Below, piece after piece: positions 1 to 9,520 of a DNA stretch of 64,000 nucleotides (positions are counted from its first letter, which is position 1; each line of letters opens with the position of its first letter). Position numbers and translations under genes: made by a program. The notes under the pieces were generated by a model. The model made no database searches and was not told where the DNA came from. It worked only from the letters and a program-made list of their open reading frames with translations. Source of the stretch: Roseihalotalea indica (GTDB lineage Bacteria; Bacteroidota; Bacteroidia; Cytophagales; Cyclobacteriaceae); NCBI RefSeq assembly GCF_022458895.1, contig NZ_JAINFL010000013.1:1-64000 (forward strand). The letters run 5' to 3'.

Positions 1-171
1 TTCTCTATAGGATGAAGACGGGTGTACAATGGGCCTTATTACCTATCAAGGCTCTTCTCTGCTCCCATCCATTGAGTTGGCAATCGGTTTATTACCATTA
101 CCGGAACCGGGTCGCCCTTTAGATTTGTAAAACAAAGCATCACTTTAGAAAGTACAAAATGAAAAGAACCG

Positions 172-260
172 AAAGTGCAGAGGTGAACTATCGGGTCGCC
201 TAAGATTGGATATAGACTTATCGCCCGAATTAGTCCGCGCCGCGGTGGCCTCTACACTTT
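172..260 (+). ncRNA. Candidate IS110 guide (bridge) RNA region
   Basis: This lies just upstream of the IS110-type recombinase. The sequence at 172-183 (AAAGTGCAGAGG) pairs with 249-260 (CCTCTACACTTT), giving 12 positions with one mismatch. Inside it, 191-196 (TCGGGT) pairs with 223-228 (GCCCGA), and 235-245 is a short GC-rich inverted repeat. IS110-group elements are known to encode a structured guide RNA in the noncoding left end upstream of the recombinase. The RNA identity is inferred from position and foldability; the exact ends and the left end of the element were not determined. An unassigned open frame without homology I recognise ends at about 130. Confidence 0.4.
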
Positions 261-362
261 TGCATTGAGCATGGGCCAATTAGAACATTAAGCAAGACTT
301 AGTAAAGGGATTAGTCATCTCAATATATCCGGTTCCTAATGTATCATTTTAACTACGAAACT

Positions 363-1098
363 ATGACGTTTGATTGGTTTATTGGCATTGATATTTCAAA
401 AGCTACTCTGGATGCAGCACTCTGCCATCAAGATAGTCCCAATCAGCTTGCTTACCAGCAATTTGCTAACACTACGTCTGGGTTCAAGCAACTACTAAGA
501 TGGATAAAGAAACAAAAGGTAGATGCAGATGCTAGTTTCTTTTGTATGGAACATACCGGGCACTATACGCTCGCCTTGTGCTACTTTTTGCAAGAGGAAA
601 GACTATCTTATACGTTGGTGAGCCCTCTTCACTTGAAGAAGTCTTTAGGTATCACCCGGGGTAAGAATGACCGAGTGGATGCTCAACGTATCGCCCAATA
701 TGCTTGCCTCCATTATCGTACCTTGAAACCTATGCAACTACCTTCGGCCTGTTTGCTCAAACTTAAAAATCTCATGGCCTTTCGGGATAGGCTTACTAAG
801 ACCAAAGTCAGCTTGAAACAGACCCTGCAGGATTTGAAGGATACATCCTCTCTAGTAGATAACTCTTTCATTATCAAGCAGTCCGAAAAGCAGTTGAAAC
901 TCATAGAACAGCAGATCAAGTATACCGACCAACAGATGGAAGCTGTCATTCAGGAGGATGAACAGGTTCAAAATCACTTCCGGTTGATCAGTTCGGTGGT
1001 AGGTATCGGTATGATCACTGCTGTGGCGTTTCTGATCTATACGCAAAACTTTAGTGCTTTTGACAACGGAAGGCAGTTTGCTTGTTATGCCGGGGTAA
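363..1098 (+). pseudogene. IS110-family recombinase, 3' truncated
   Basis: The open frame begins at 339, but the ATG at 363 gives the usual IS110 N-terminus (MTFDWFIGIDISK). Counted from there, the four acidic residues of the RuvC-like DEDD domain are visible: D10 in GID, E63 in CMEHTGHY, and D103 and D106 in KNDRVDAQ. A coiled linker follows, then the start of the Tnp_20 domain (VVGIGMITA, then FACYAG). The frame then runs into foreign sequence, so most of the C-terminal domain, including the catalytic serine, is missing. The element cannot be active alone. The breakpoint falls at about 1089-1100 inside the joined SPFH gene. Confidence 0.9.
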
Positions 1099-1630
1099 AA
1101 TCAATGCGGACCTCTATAAAACCCTTCATATTGAAACCCAAAGCTGGGGTATTGAAATTGTACGCACCGAGTTGAAAGAAATTGACCCGCCCAAAGATGT
1201 GCAGGAAACCATGAATAAGGTAGTAAAAGCCGAAAATGAAAAAATTGCTGCCATAGATTCCGCTACTGCTGCCGAGACTGTGGCTGATGGGGTAAAACGA
1301 GCCAAGATCAAAGAAGCGGAGGGGTACAAGCAATCGAAAATATTGCATGCCGAAGGAGAAGCGGAAGCCATCAAGCTGGTCAACGAAGCGGCCGATCAAT
1401 ATTTTGTCGGTAACGCCCAATTACTGCGGAAGTTAGAGGCGATGGAAGCTTCATTGTCCCATAACGCAAAAATTGTTATTCCCTCAGGAACTGAGTTGGT
1501 CAATATTATCGGAGAGATGGCAGGAATAGTGCCAATAGAACAGAAAAGGTTAAAAAATGACTTGCCGATTGACCGAAAGCACATGGCAAAACTAGAAAAG
1601 CCAATCTTGCGGGAACCGTCCAGATCCTGA
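1099..1630 (+). pseudogene. Stomatin/SPFH (band 7) protein, N-terminally truncated
   Basis: From KINADLYKTL onward the frame matches the C-terminal half of stomatin-like SPFH proteins: WGIEIVRTELKEIDPP, DVQETMNKVVKAENEK, then an Ala/Glu-rich coiled coil (AAETVADGVKRAKIKEAEG), and ending near NAKIVIPSGTELVNIIGEMAG. The membrane anchor and the first part of the band 7 domain are absent. The preceding sequence is the IS110 recombinase in a different frame, so the N-terminus was replaced or deleted by an insertion and deletion event. Intact relatives form membrane-associated oligomers; this remnant has no proper start and is unlikely to work. Confidence 0.85.
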
Positions 1631-2127
1631 TTTCCGTACGTTTTTGGTGACTGAATACACCTGCTATGAGTTGTCAGATTCTCGAGTTTTATGGGAAATC
1701 GGATTCTGCCGCCGTGGCCCCAGTGTGGTAATGTGGGTAACTCGATAAGAGTTATCCATATTTCCACACTATAGCAACAATGACAGCTTCTTAAAATTTT
1801 CATATACTACAAACCTAAAGGCGTCACGGTGACTTGCTTTTCAAAAGACATGAAGAATCATTTGTCGGCAATCAATTTAATGATCAACTACAGAAATCAA
1901 ACTCATCATAGATTTTAAACCACAACCTAAAAATAATACTGGTTGTAAGAACCAGATTAGCCACATTATCTGCTATTTAAATGATGGATACAGAATAGAA
2001 TAATTTGGGAATGAGTTCCGCTAGCGCGTTCTTAACGTCAAGAGATAGTCTTGCTACTGAAAAGGTTTTTTACGCTATGTCACATACCGCTAATGATAAT
2101 ATCGAAAAGGTTTATTCTGTCTTCAAT
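1631..2127. other. Intergenic region between SPFH remnant and hybrid sensor gene
   Basis: This stretch of about 500 bases holds one clear structure, the long hairpin at 1722-1770. A short open frame around 1797-1916 ends with SAINLMINYRNQTHHRF, which I do not recognise. The rest is AT-rich with no convincing gene. The hybrid sensor gene converges onto it from the right, so its transcript may end here. Confidence 0.5.
1722..1770. repeat. 22-bp imperfect inverted repeat (large hairpin)
   Basis: The arms at 1722-1743 and 1749-1770 are separated by the 5-base loop GATAA. Of 22 positions, 19 are Watson-Crick, two would be G-U pairs in RNA and one is a mismatch. The outer parts are AGTGTGG and CCACACT; the inner parts are TAACTC and GAGTTA. 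It lies downstream of the SPFH remnant. It lacks a T-tract, so it is not a typical terminator, and could be an insertion-sequence end, a protein-binding palindrome or an RNA hairpin. Confidence 0.7.
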
Positions 2128-5100
2128 CTAGTGATTTTTATTGGCGATTTCCCGGGCAGTAGCGTAGTCTGAAGGAGTCATGCCAAACTGTTTCAGGAAG
2201 TTTCTGCCAAAGCTGGTTTGCGAGTTATACCCTACCAGTTCGGCTACTTCATAAATCTTATAATCACCAGTAGTTAGCAACTCCGCCGCTTTTTTCAGTC
2301 GGGCCAGGTTGATTAGTTCGTTGGGCGTGAGATTTGATAGTGCTTTGATCTTCCGGTATAACGTGGGGCGGCTCATGTTCATCATTTCGGCCAGGTGCTC
2401 CACATTCAGATTCGAGTCAGCAATGTGCCGCTCAATAATTTCGTGTAACTTATCGAGAAAGCTCTCATCGGCTTTGGAGTAAGCCATGCTTTTGAGGTGG
2501 GCCAGAGGCGAACTGGAAAAGAACTCTTTAATTTTGCTTCTATTGGTAAGTAAATTTGTGATCTGAACCTGCAAATGCTCCGGTGAAAAAGGTTTTTCCA
2601 GGTAAGCATCTGCCCCCGATTCCAGCCCTTCAATTCGGGATTGCAGGGTGTTTTTTGCCGTCAGCAGAATGATTGGGATATGACTATGGTCCAGGTTTGT
2701 TTTTATCTGTTTGCATAGCTCAAACCCATCCATCACGGGCATCATCACATCACTGATTACCAGATGAACTGTGCTTTTCTTGAGGATATTCAGGGCTTTT
2801 TCGCCATTGGTAGCCGGTAGCACGCTATATTCCTGACCTAATTCTCCGGAAATAAATTCCAGCATTTCATTGTTATCTTCTACCAGCAAAATGAACGGTT
2901 TCTTCAATACTGGTTCTTCTGTTTCATCTTCCGGTAATCCGGCAGGCACAACCTCTTCTTCCCGGGGCTCATCATACAGCCTGAATTCTTTTTCCTGATG
3001 TATCGGTAGTGTCAGGATAAAGCTATTCATCCCATTCTCAGGTTGCATGGTTAGTGTGCCCTGGTGGAGTTCTGCCAGTGAGCGGGCCAGCGAGAGGCCA
3101 ATGCCGGTTCCGGTTTGCTTCGCCGATTCATCCAGCCGGTAAAAGGGTTCGAAGATTTTCTCCCGTAACTCATTCGGGATGACCGGCCCGTCGTTATTCA
3201 CTACGATGGTAAACGTCTGGTCTTCTTTACTTTGTACCGGAAGCAGCCGAATGCCAGCTGTGCTTTCGGCATATTTGATGGCATTGCTAAACAGGTTGCT
3301 TAGTATCTTGATAAGCGCTTCTGAGTCTACATAGGCTAATAGGTGGTGCTGGGGTAGTTCCAGGCTAAAGTGAACATTACTCTGCTCCGCCGCAGGCTGA
3401 AAGCGGGAGTAGGTATCTTCCAGCAGGTCTGATATATCAGATTGAATAAAGGTGAGGCTAAAACCTTCAGTTTCTGTTTTTCGGAAATCCAGTAACTGAT
3501 TGGCCAATTCAAGGAGACGGTCTACATTTTTCTCCATAATCTTCAGATTGCCGGAGGCGGCTGAGGGGGTATCTGATCGTTTTACCAGGCTCTCTAACGG
3601 ACCTTTAATCAGCGTAAGCGGGGTTCGTATCTCATGAGCCACATTGGTAAAAAACTGAATTTTTGCCTGGTACACCTCTTTTTCCTTTTCGTTTTCCAGT
3701 AACTTTATTTTCCGGTGGTTTTTTTCTTCGGTTTTACGGTGATACGCCCGAATACCATAAAAAACCAGCAAGGCCGCTAGGGCAGTGTACAGAAGGTAAG
3801 CCCAGGAACTGGCCCAGAAAGGAGGGAGGATTTCTATAGTGAGCCGGGTAGCTTCGTTATTCCAAAGTCCGCTGCTGTTAGAGGCTTTCACCATAAAGGT
3901 GTACTCGCCCGGCGCCAGTTCTGTAAAATACACCTTCCGGTTGGTTTTCAGGTAAGTCCACTCTTTGTCCAGTCCCATCATTTTATATTTGTACTCCGTC
4001 ATGGTGGGCGCTGTATAATGTAAGGCAGCAAAGTCGAGACTGAATGAAGACTGGTTATGGCTGAGCGTGATTTTGTCGGTATAAGTAACCGACTGCTTCA
4101 AGGGAGATACAGCCGGGGCTATAGCAAGTTCTTTATTATCTACCTGAAATCCGGTAATACGTACCTGTGGAATAAGCATGTTCTTTATGAACTCGGACGG
4201 GTTAAAGCGAATAAGTCCGTTCACACTGCCAAAGTACATGGTGCCTTCCGGGTCTTTATACGCCGAGCTATAGTTGAACTGGTCACTCAATAAGCCGTGG
4301 GCTTTGGTATATACTTTTAGGTCGTCGTTGGCCGGGTCAAAACGTACCAATCCCTTCGAGGTGCTTATCCATAGGGTGTTCTTTTCATCTTCCAGCATAC
4401 TGTAAACCATATTGCTGGGCAGGCCGTGTTGGGTGGTGTAATGAGTGAAGTTGTGCTGGTCAGGATTAAATTCCGACAGGCCACCATCCGTAGTGATCCA
4501 TAATGTTTGCTGGCTGTCTTCAAAAATACCGTTGATCGAGTTGCTACTCAGGCTATTTGTGTGGTCAGAGTTGGCTTTATAGAATCCCTGCTGGCCGGTT
4601 TCAGCCCGGTAGTAGTACAGTCCATCCCGGTAGGTGCCTGCCCATAAAGTGCCCTGATGGTCTTCAAAGATGGCGGTATAATGATGTACTTCGGGAAATT
4701 CCGGTAGGGGAGTGAAATCATCGCTCTTCGGATTATAGCGATACAGCCCCATAGAGGTGCCCAGCAAAATCTGTCCGGTACGGGTCTGGTAAAGCGTATG
4801 AATAAAATTACTTCTCAGAGAACCAGGTTGCGAGGATGCCGAGTAATGGCGAATGACTTTTCCGCTTGTTATATCCATCACGTCCAGCCCGTGCTCAAAA
4901 GTGCCTATCCATAGTTCATCGTCGCTGGCTAGCAGACTATGCACATTGTAGTACGAAAGCCGGGTGTTGGTGTCTGTAGGGCTAAAGTGGGTGAAAATGC
5001 CGGATATAGGATCAAGTTTGTTTAATCCGGCATCTTCGGTCCCTATCCAGAGACTGCCGTACTGGTCCTGGCAAATTTCCCGAACGGCATTTCCACTGAT

Positions 5101-6165
5101 GGAGTTTTCACCTCGTTTCGGAAAGAATTTTTCAAAAGGAGTGTACTGCCTGGGGTAATAATTAACCCCGCCAAAGTATGTACCGGTCCAGATTCCGCCT
5201 TCCCGGTCCATGCACAGGGAGTAAATAGCATTGTCAGAAAGCGAATAGGGGTCGCTATAGCTTTTACGCAGATTTGTAAGTTCGCCGGTTACAATATTGT
5301 ATACATAGACCCCCGATTCCGTAGCAACCCAGTAATCGTTGTTCGAACTCTGGACAAAGTTTCTGACAAACAGTTCTGAGTGGTTGGAGTCATGAGTCAG
5401 CAGGTCTTGGTAGGTACCGGTATGGGTATTAAACAGTTTCACCCCCTGGCTGCGGGTTCCTACCAGAATAGAGCGTTTGCCGGTGTTATAAATTTTCTCT
5501 ATCCAGTACGAAGAAGTGGGAGGCGACTGATCAAACAGGTTGAAACTGGTAAAAGAATCGTGAGCCGGATCATACTGGTTCAGCGTGCCGGAAGCCGTAG
5601 AAACCCACAGAGAGCCGTCAATAGTACCGCAGAGAGCCGTGGCTTCAAAGTATTTATTACTATCGTATGCTTGCAATACCTGTTTTTGCTCATTGTATTG
5701 ATAGAGCGTTGAACCGGCAATAAACCAGAGGTTATTTTCGGAGTCTTTGAAAATATCTCGGATACTACTATTCAGGGTGACCTTCAGCAGGTGAAAGCTC
5801 TCGGACTGAGCGTCGTACTGATATAAACCTTTATTGGTGCCTACCCATAGCACGCCCTGGCTCTCATACAGTGTCTGGATAAAGTTATTGCCAATACTGC
5901 CGGTATCTTCCGGGTTATGGCGGAAAACCTTGAATGTATATCCATCAAAGCGATTCAGCCCGTCTTTTGTCCCAAACCAAAGAAACCCTTCCTGGTCCTG
6001 CAGCATGCAAATGACCGAATTGTGAGAAAGCCCGCTTTCTACCTGATAATGCCTGAAGTAATAGGGCTGTCCGCTCAGAGCAGTGTTAATGACAAAACAG
6101 ATGATAAGCGTGGCTAGTCCTCTGTTCTTTAGTAGTCTAATGGCTGTATGGATAATGCGTGACAT
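2128..6165 (-). CDS. Hybrid two-component sensor/AraC regulator (HTCS)
   Basis: At 1345 residues this has the full Bacteroidota HTCS layout. A signal/anchor segment occupies about 1-33, then two-component-regulator propeller repeats (for example GFLWFGTKDGLNRF) run to about 720. A Y_Y_Y domain follows (YKMMGLDKEWTYL to PGEYTFMVKASN, about 745-810), then a membrane segment near 820-845. The kinase has its phospho-accepting His in NVAHEIRTPL, the ATPase N box in NLFSNAIKYAE and G box in GTGIGLSLA. The receiver has its Asp in VISDVMMPVMDG, and an AraC-type DNA-binding domain ends the protein. It should sense a glycan fragment in the periplasm and activate the divergent susC/susD operon. Confidence 0.95.
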   Translation of the reverse strand: MSRIIHTAIRLLKNRGLATLIICFVINTALSGQPYYFRHYQVESGLSHNSVICMLQDQEGFLWFGTKDGLNRFDGYTFKVFRHNPEDTGSIGNNFIQTLYESQGVLWVGTNKGLYQYDAQSESFHLLKVTLNSSIRDIFKDSENNLWFIAGSTLYQYNEQKQVLQAYDSNKYFEATALCGTIDGSLWVSTASGTLNQYDPAHDSFTSFNLFDQSPPTSSYWIEKIYNTGKRSILVGTRSQGVKLFNTHTGTYQDLLTHDSNHSELFVRNFVQSSNNDYWVATESGVYVYNIVTGELTNLRKSYSDPYSLSDNAIYSLCMDREGGIWTGTYFGGVNYYPRQYTPFEKFFPKRGENSISGNAVREICQDQYGSLWIGTEDAGLNKLDPISGIFTHFSPTDTNTRLSYYNVHSLLASDDELWIGTFEHGLDVMDITSGKVIRHYSASSQPGSLRSNFIHTLYQTRTGQILLGTSMGLYRYNPKSDDFTPLPEFPEVHHYTAIFEDHQGTLWAGTYRDGLYYYRAETGQQGFYKANSDHTNSLSSNSINGIFEDSQQTLWITTDGGLSEFNPDQHNFTHYTTQHGLPSNMVYSMLEDEKNTLWISTSKGLVRFDPANDDLKVYTKAHGLLSDQFNYSSAYKDPEGTMYFGSVNGLIRFNPSEFIKNMLIPQVRITGFQVDNKELAIAPAVSPLKQSVTYTDKITLSHNQSSFSLDFAALHYTAPTMTEYKYKMMGLDKEWTYLKTNRKVYFTELAPGEYTFMVKASNSSGLWNNEATRLTIEILPPFWASSWAYLLYTALAALLVFYGIRAYHRKTEEKNHRKIKLLENEKEKEVYQAKIQFFTNVAHEIRTPLTLIKGPLESLVKRSDTPSAASGNLKIMEKNVDRLLELANQLLDFRKTETEGFSLTFIQSDISDLLEDTYSRFQPAAEQSNVHFSLELPQHHLLAYVDSEALIKILSNLFSNAIKYAESTAGIRLLPVQSKEDQTFTIVVNNDGPVIPNELREKIFEPFYRLDESAKQTGTGIGLSLARSLAELHQGTLTMQPENGMNSFILTLPIHQEKEFRLYDEPREEEVVPAGLPEDETEEPVLKKPFILLVEDNNEMLEFISGELGQEYSVLPATNGEKALNILKKSTVHLVISDVMMPVMDGFELCKQIKTNLDHSHIPIILLTAKNTLQSRIEGLESGADAYLEKPFSPEHLQVQITNLLTNRSKIKEFFSSSPLAHLKSMAYSKADESFLDKLHEIIERHIADSNLNVEHLAEMMNMSRPTLYRKIKALSNLTPNELINLARLKKAAELLTTGDYKIYEVAELVGYNSQTSFGRNFLKQFGMTPSDYATAREIANKNH

Positions 6166-6490
6166 GACAGTATAAAAAAGAATTCAATGAGCAGGTTCCA
6201 ATGTGACTCTGACTTATGATAAAAGTGAAGCTTGATTCAGTCCCCTTTACTTTCTACAAAACGTATCAGATACCCCTGTTTCGTTTCAAATTTCCCCATA
6301 ATACAGCGAAAAAAACAAGAATGAGACAAATTGATGAAATTATGATACAACGATGAACATTGCTAAATCATTAATTGCACTAATTTAAAATCTTCTATTT
6401 ATGCAAACTTTTTAAAATCAATAAAAAGTATTGCTAATATAATTATTACCTAACCATTGATGTATAAGTATTCACTAAAACAACCACCCA
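6166..6490. promoter_or_regulatory. Divergent regulatory region between HTCS and susC
   Basis: This is 325 bases of strongly AT-rich DNA between divergently transcribed genes, the expected place for the HTCS target promoter. A perfect short palindrome, GTATC-A-GATAC, lies at 6263-6273. No promoter boxes could be fixed with confidence. The susC start at 6491 is preceded by the A/C-rich leader AACCACCCA without a Shine-Dalgarno motif, as is usual in this phylum. Confidence 0.45.
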
Positions 6491-9400
6491 ATGAAAAAAG
6501 GATGTACGTATTGTAAAGGGCTCTGGTGTATAATCATGCTGATGCTCTATTTATCACCGGTGTATGCTCAGAACGATGCCGTTGCCGCCCGGGTATCCGG
6601 TACGGTAACTGACGAGAATAACGAGGGGCTGCCCGGAGTTACCGTAACGGTGAAAAACACCACCGTGGGAACCATTACCGACCTTAATGGTAGCTATAGT
6701 CTGAATGTGCCGGATGAGCAGGAAGATGCGGTACTGGTATTTTCGTATGTAGGGTATGGTTCGCAGGAAATATCTGTTGGTAACCAAAGTCAGATTGATG
6801 TTACTTTGGCGGAGGATTTAACCCAGCTGGACGAGATCGTGGTAGTAGGCTACGGAACCCAGCAGAAAAAAGACCTGACCGGGGCCATTGCCACGGTGGA
6901 GCCAGAAGAGATTCAGAAACGGCAGGCAACTACCGTAGCTGAGGCTATGCAGGGACTGGCAACCGGAGTTAACGTGCGAGCTGGCGGCCAACCGGGTTCA
7001 GAAGCTCGAATCCAGATTCGAGGTCTGAAAAACCTGCAGGGCACCAATCCTCTTTACGTGGTAGACGGGTTGATCACTACCGCCAACCGGGATTTTAACC
7101 CTAACGACATTGAGTCTATCCAGATATTAAAGGATGCTTCTGCCGCCGCCATCTACGGATCACGGGCGGCTAACGGGGTTGTTATTATTACCACCAAAAA
7201 AGGAGCAGATGGCCCGATGAAAATGACCTTCTCGGCCAAAACCAGTCTGCAAACTATGCCCCGCTACGATCTGGCCGAAACGGATGAGTTTGCTCAGCTA
7301 AACTATATGGCGTATGACAATGCCGGAAAACCCCGACAGGAACTGGACCTGTCCACCAACACCAATTGGCAGGATGTAGCTTTCCAGACCGGAAATATTC
7401 AGGACTATAACCTTAGTTTTTCCGGTGGAAGTAAGAATGGTAGCTACTATGTTTCCGGTAACTATTTTGGCAATGAGGGTGCTGTAATTGATACCGACTT
7501 TGATCGCTATACGTTTCGGGTAAATTCTGAAGCTTCCCGTGGTATTTTCAGCATTGGTGAGAACCTGGCAATTAGTAATGCCATATCCGATGAAATGTCA
7601 GGAAACCCCGTAGTTGATGTATACCGCCTGCTGCCAACCATTCCGGTGTACAATGAGAACAACCCCGGTGGGTACGGCTACGGTGATGAAGCCCGGGCGC
7701 GAACCTTTGCTACCAACCCGGTGGCGATTGCCGACTTGGAAGACCGTACCAATGAGAACTTCCGGGTGCGGGGCAACCTGTGGTCAGAACTGAAAATACT
7801 TCCCTTTCTGAACTACCGCTTAAACCTGGGTTATGAAACCAGTAGTGATCATTACACTTATCTGCGGAAAGAGGGGAACTGGACATTGAACCAGGCGTAT
7901 GACCCGGCCATTGCTAACGAAAATCGCGCCCGGTACGAGAACAAACTGGTAGAAAATACGCTGTCTTTTAATAAAACCTTCGATAGCCATGTGGTGAATG
8001 TGGTAGTGGGGCAAACTTTCCAGAAGGAGGATTACGCTCAGATCTGGGGTACCAAACGTAATATTCTGGAAAACCCTCAGGGAGGCTACTACAACGTGCT
8101 GGATCAGGGAAATGAACCCCAGACTGGCGGATACGAAAACCACAATGTGTTGCTTTCCTACCTGGCTCGCCTGGAGTACAGTTTTGCTGATAAGTACCTG
8201 TTTAATGCCGTGTTGCGTCGGGATGGATCTTCCCGCCTGGGTAGTGATTATAAGTGGGGTAACTTTCCTTCTTTATCGGCTGCCTGGCGCATCAGTGAAG
8301 AAAACTTCTTTGAACTGCCCGGAGTCAGTGACCTGAAGCTTCGTGCCAGTTACGGTAAGCTGGGTAGCGGTAACATCGGCCCTTACGACTATATCCCGGT
8401 CATCAACACCTTTTCTACGATGGCTATTGGCAGCGACCAGCATGTTGAAGCTGGTGCTATTCAGGTTCAGTTGGCGAACACCGATCTGCGCTGGGAAACC
8501 CTCACCCAGAAAGACCTCGGAGTAGATGTATCCTTTCTGGAAGGTAAAATTACTATAACTGCCGATTACTTTGATGCTACCACCGAAGATGTATTGTTTG
8601 GGTATCCGATTCTGCTGACCACCGGTAACGACGGAGGTAACCCGATTGTGAATGGGGCGACAATCCGCAACAAAGGATTTGAGTTTTCGGCCACGTATCG
8701 GGAAGCAGAAAAAGCACTAAACTATTACGCTACCGCCAATATATCAACCCTGAGCAATGAACTGATAGAACTTGGGTACGGTCTGAATCGGCATTTCTCA
8801 GGCAATACAGTGACTGAAGTAGGAGAGCAGGTCGGTATGTGGTACGTGCTGGAGACCGATGGGCTGTTTCAGAGCGAGGAAGAGGTGAACAGTTACCAGA
8901 ATGAAGAAGGAGTGGTGATTCAGCCCGATGCCCAACCGGGAGACATCCGCTTCAAAGACAATAACGGCGATGGCCGCATCACTAATGACGACAAAGCGGT
9001 GGTTGGAAGCCCCTGGCCCGATGTAGAGGTAGGCCTGAACCTGGGAGCTTCTTACAAGAGCTTTGAGCTGACCATGAACTGGTTTGGTGCCTTTGGCGCT
9101 ACTGTATTCAACGGTCCCCGTAGTGGCATGGATCGCTTTGATGATAACTCTAACTACCGCAGTGGCGTGGTGCCCTGGACCCCAGAAAACCCCAATACCG
9201 ACTTCCCTCGCGTATTATACGCGTCTACTCTGAATGCCCGGGGAGATACCGACCGCTGGCTGGAAGACGGTAGCTTCGGACGGTTGAAGTACATCAGTCT
9301 GGCCTACAATGTTCCGGCTTCGATTATTGAGAAAATTGGTTTTTCCAACGCTCAGATTTCTATCTCTGGACAAAATCTTATTACGCTTACCAAGTATACC

Positions 9401-9508
9401 GGCCTGGACCCGGAGTTTAACAATGCCAATATTTTTGAGCGGGGAGTAGACTTTGGTGCATTCCCCAATTTGAAAACGTACTCCCTGGCTATACAATTTG
9501 GTTTTTAA
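6491..9508 (+). CDS. SusC/RagA-family TonB-dependent outer-membrane transporter 1
   Basis: This is a 1005-residue protein with a signal peptide ending near VYAQ. The SusC-type N-terminal carboxypeptidase-D-like domain (GLPGVTVTVKNTTVGTITD) is followed by the TonB-box-like segment LDEIVVVGYGTQ and a plug domain (IQIRGLKNL, NPLYVVDG, ILKDASAAAIYGSRAANG). The 22-strand barrel ends in a terminal Phe (IQFGF). It imports oligosaccharides across the outer membrane with TonB energy and works with the SusD lipoprotein 12 bases downstream. Its likely substrate is the glycan handled by the nearby GH43-like and GH-A enzymes. Confidence 0.95.
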   Translation: MKKGCTYCKGLWCIIMLMLYLSPVYAQNDAVAARVSGTVTDENNEGLPGVTVTVKNTTVGTITDLNGSYSLNVPDEQEDAVLVFSYVGYGSQEISVGNQSQIDVTLAEDLTQLDEIVVVGYGTQQKKDLTGAIATVEPEEIQKRQATTVAEAMQGLATGVNVRAGGQPGSEARIQIRGLKNLQGTNPLYVVDGLITTANRDFNPNDIESIQILKDASAAAIYGSRAANGVVIITTKKGADGPMKMTFSAKTSLQTMPRYDLAETDEFAQLNYMAYDNAGKPRQELDLSTNTNWQDVAFQTGNIQDYNLSFSGGSKNGSYYVSGNYFGNEGAVIDTDFDRYTFRVNSEASRGIFSIGENLAISNAISDEMSGNPVVDVYRLLPTIPVYNENNPGGYGYGDEARARTFATNPVAIADLEDRTNENFRVRGNLWSELKILPFLNYRLNLGYETSSDHYTYLRKEGNWTLNQAYDPAIANENRARYENKLVENTLSFNKTFDSHVVNVVVGQTFQKEDYAQIWGTKRNILENPQGGYYNVLDQGNEPQTGGYENHNVLLSYLARLEYSFADKYLFNAVLRRDGSSRLGSDYKWGNFPSLSAAWRISEENFFELPGVSDLKLRASYGKLGSGNIGPYDYIPVINTFSTMAIGSDQHVEAGAIQVQLANTDLRWETLTQKDLGVDVSFLEGKITITADYFDATTEDVLFGYPILLTTGNDGGNPIVNGATIRNKGFEFSATYREAEKALNYYATANISTLSNELIELGYGLNRHFSGNTVTEVGEQVGMWYVLETDGLFQSEEEVNSYQNEEGVVIQPDAQPGDIRFKDNNGDGRITNDDKAVVGSPWPDVEVGLNLGASYKSFELTMNWFGAFGATVFNGPRSGMDRFDDNSNYRSGVVPWTPENPNTDFPRVLYASTLNARGDTDRWLEDGSFGRLKYISLAYNVPASIIEKIGFSNAQISISGQNLITLTKYTGLDPEFNNANIFERGVDFGAFPNLKTYSLAIQFGF

Positions 9509-9520
9509 TCATTGAGCGAC

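Noticed and set aside
1396..1803. Minus-strand open frame of 135 codons
   Set aside because: It lies opposite the SPFH remnant and the hairpin, and its translation has no recognisable pattern.
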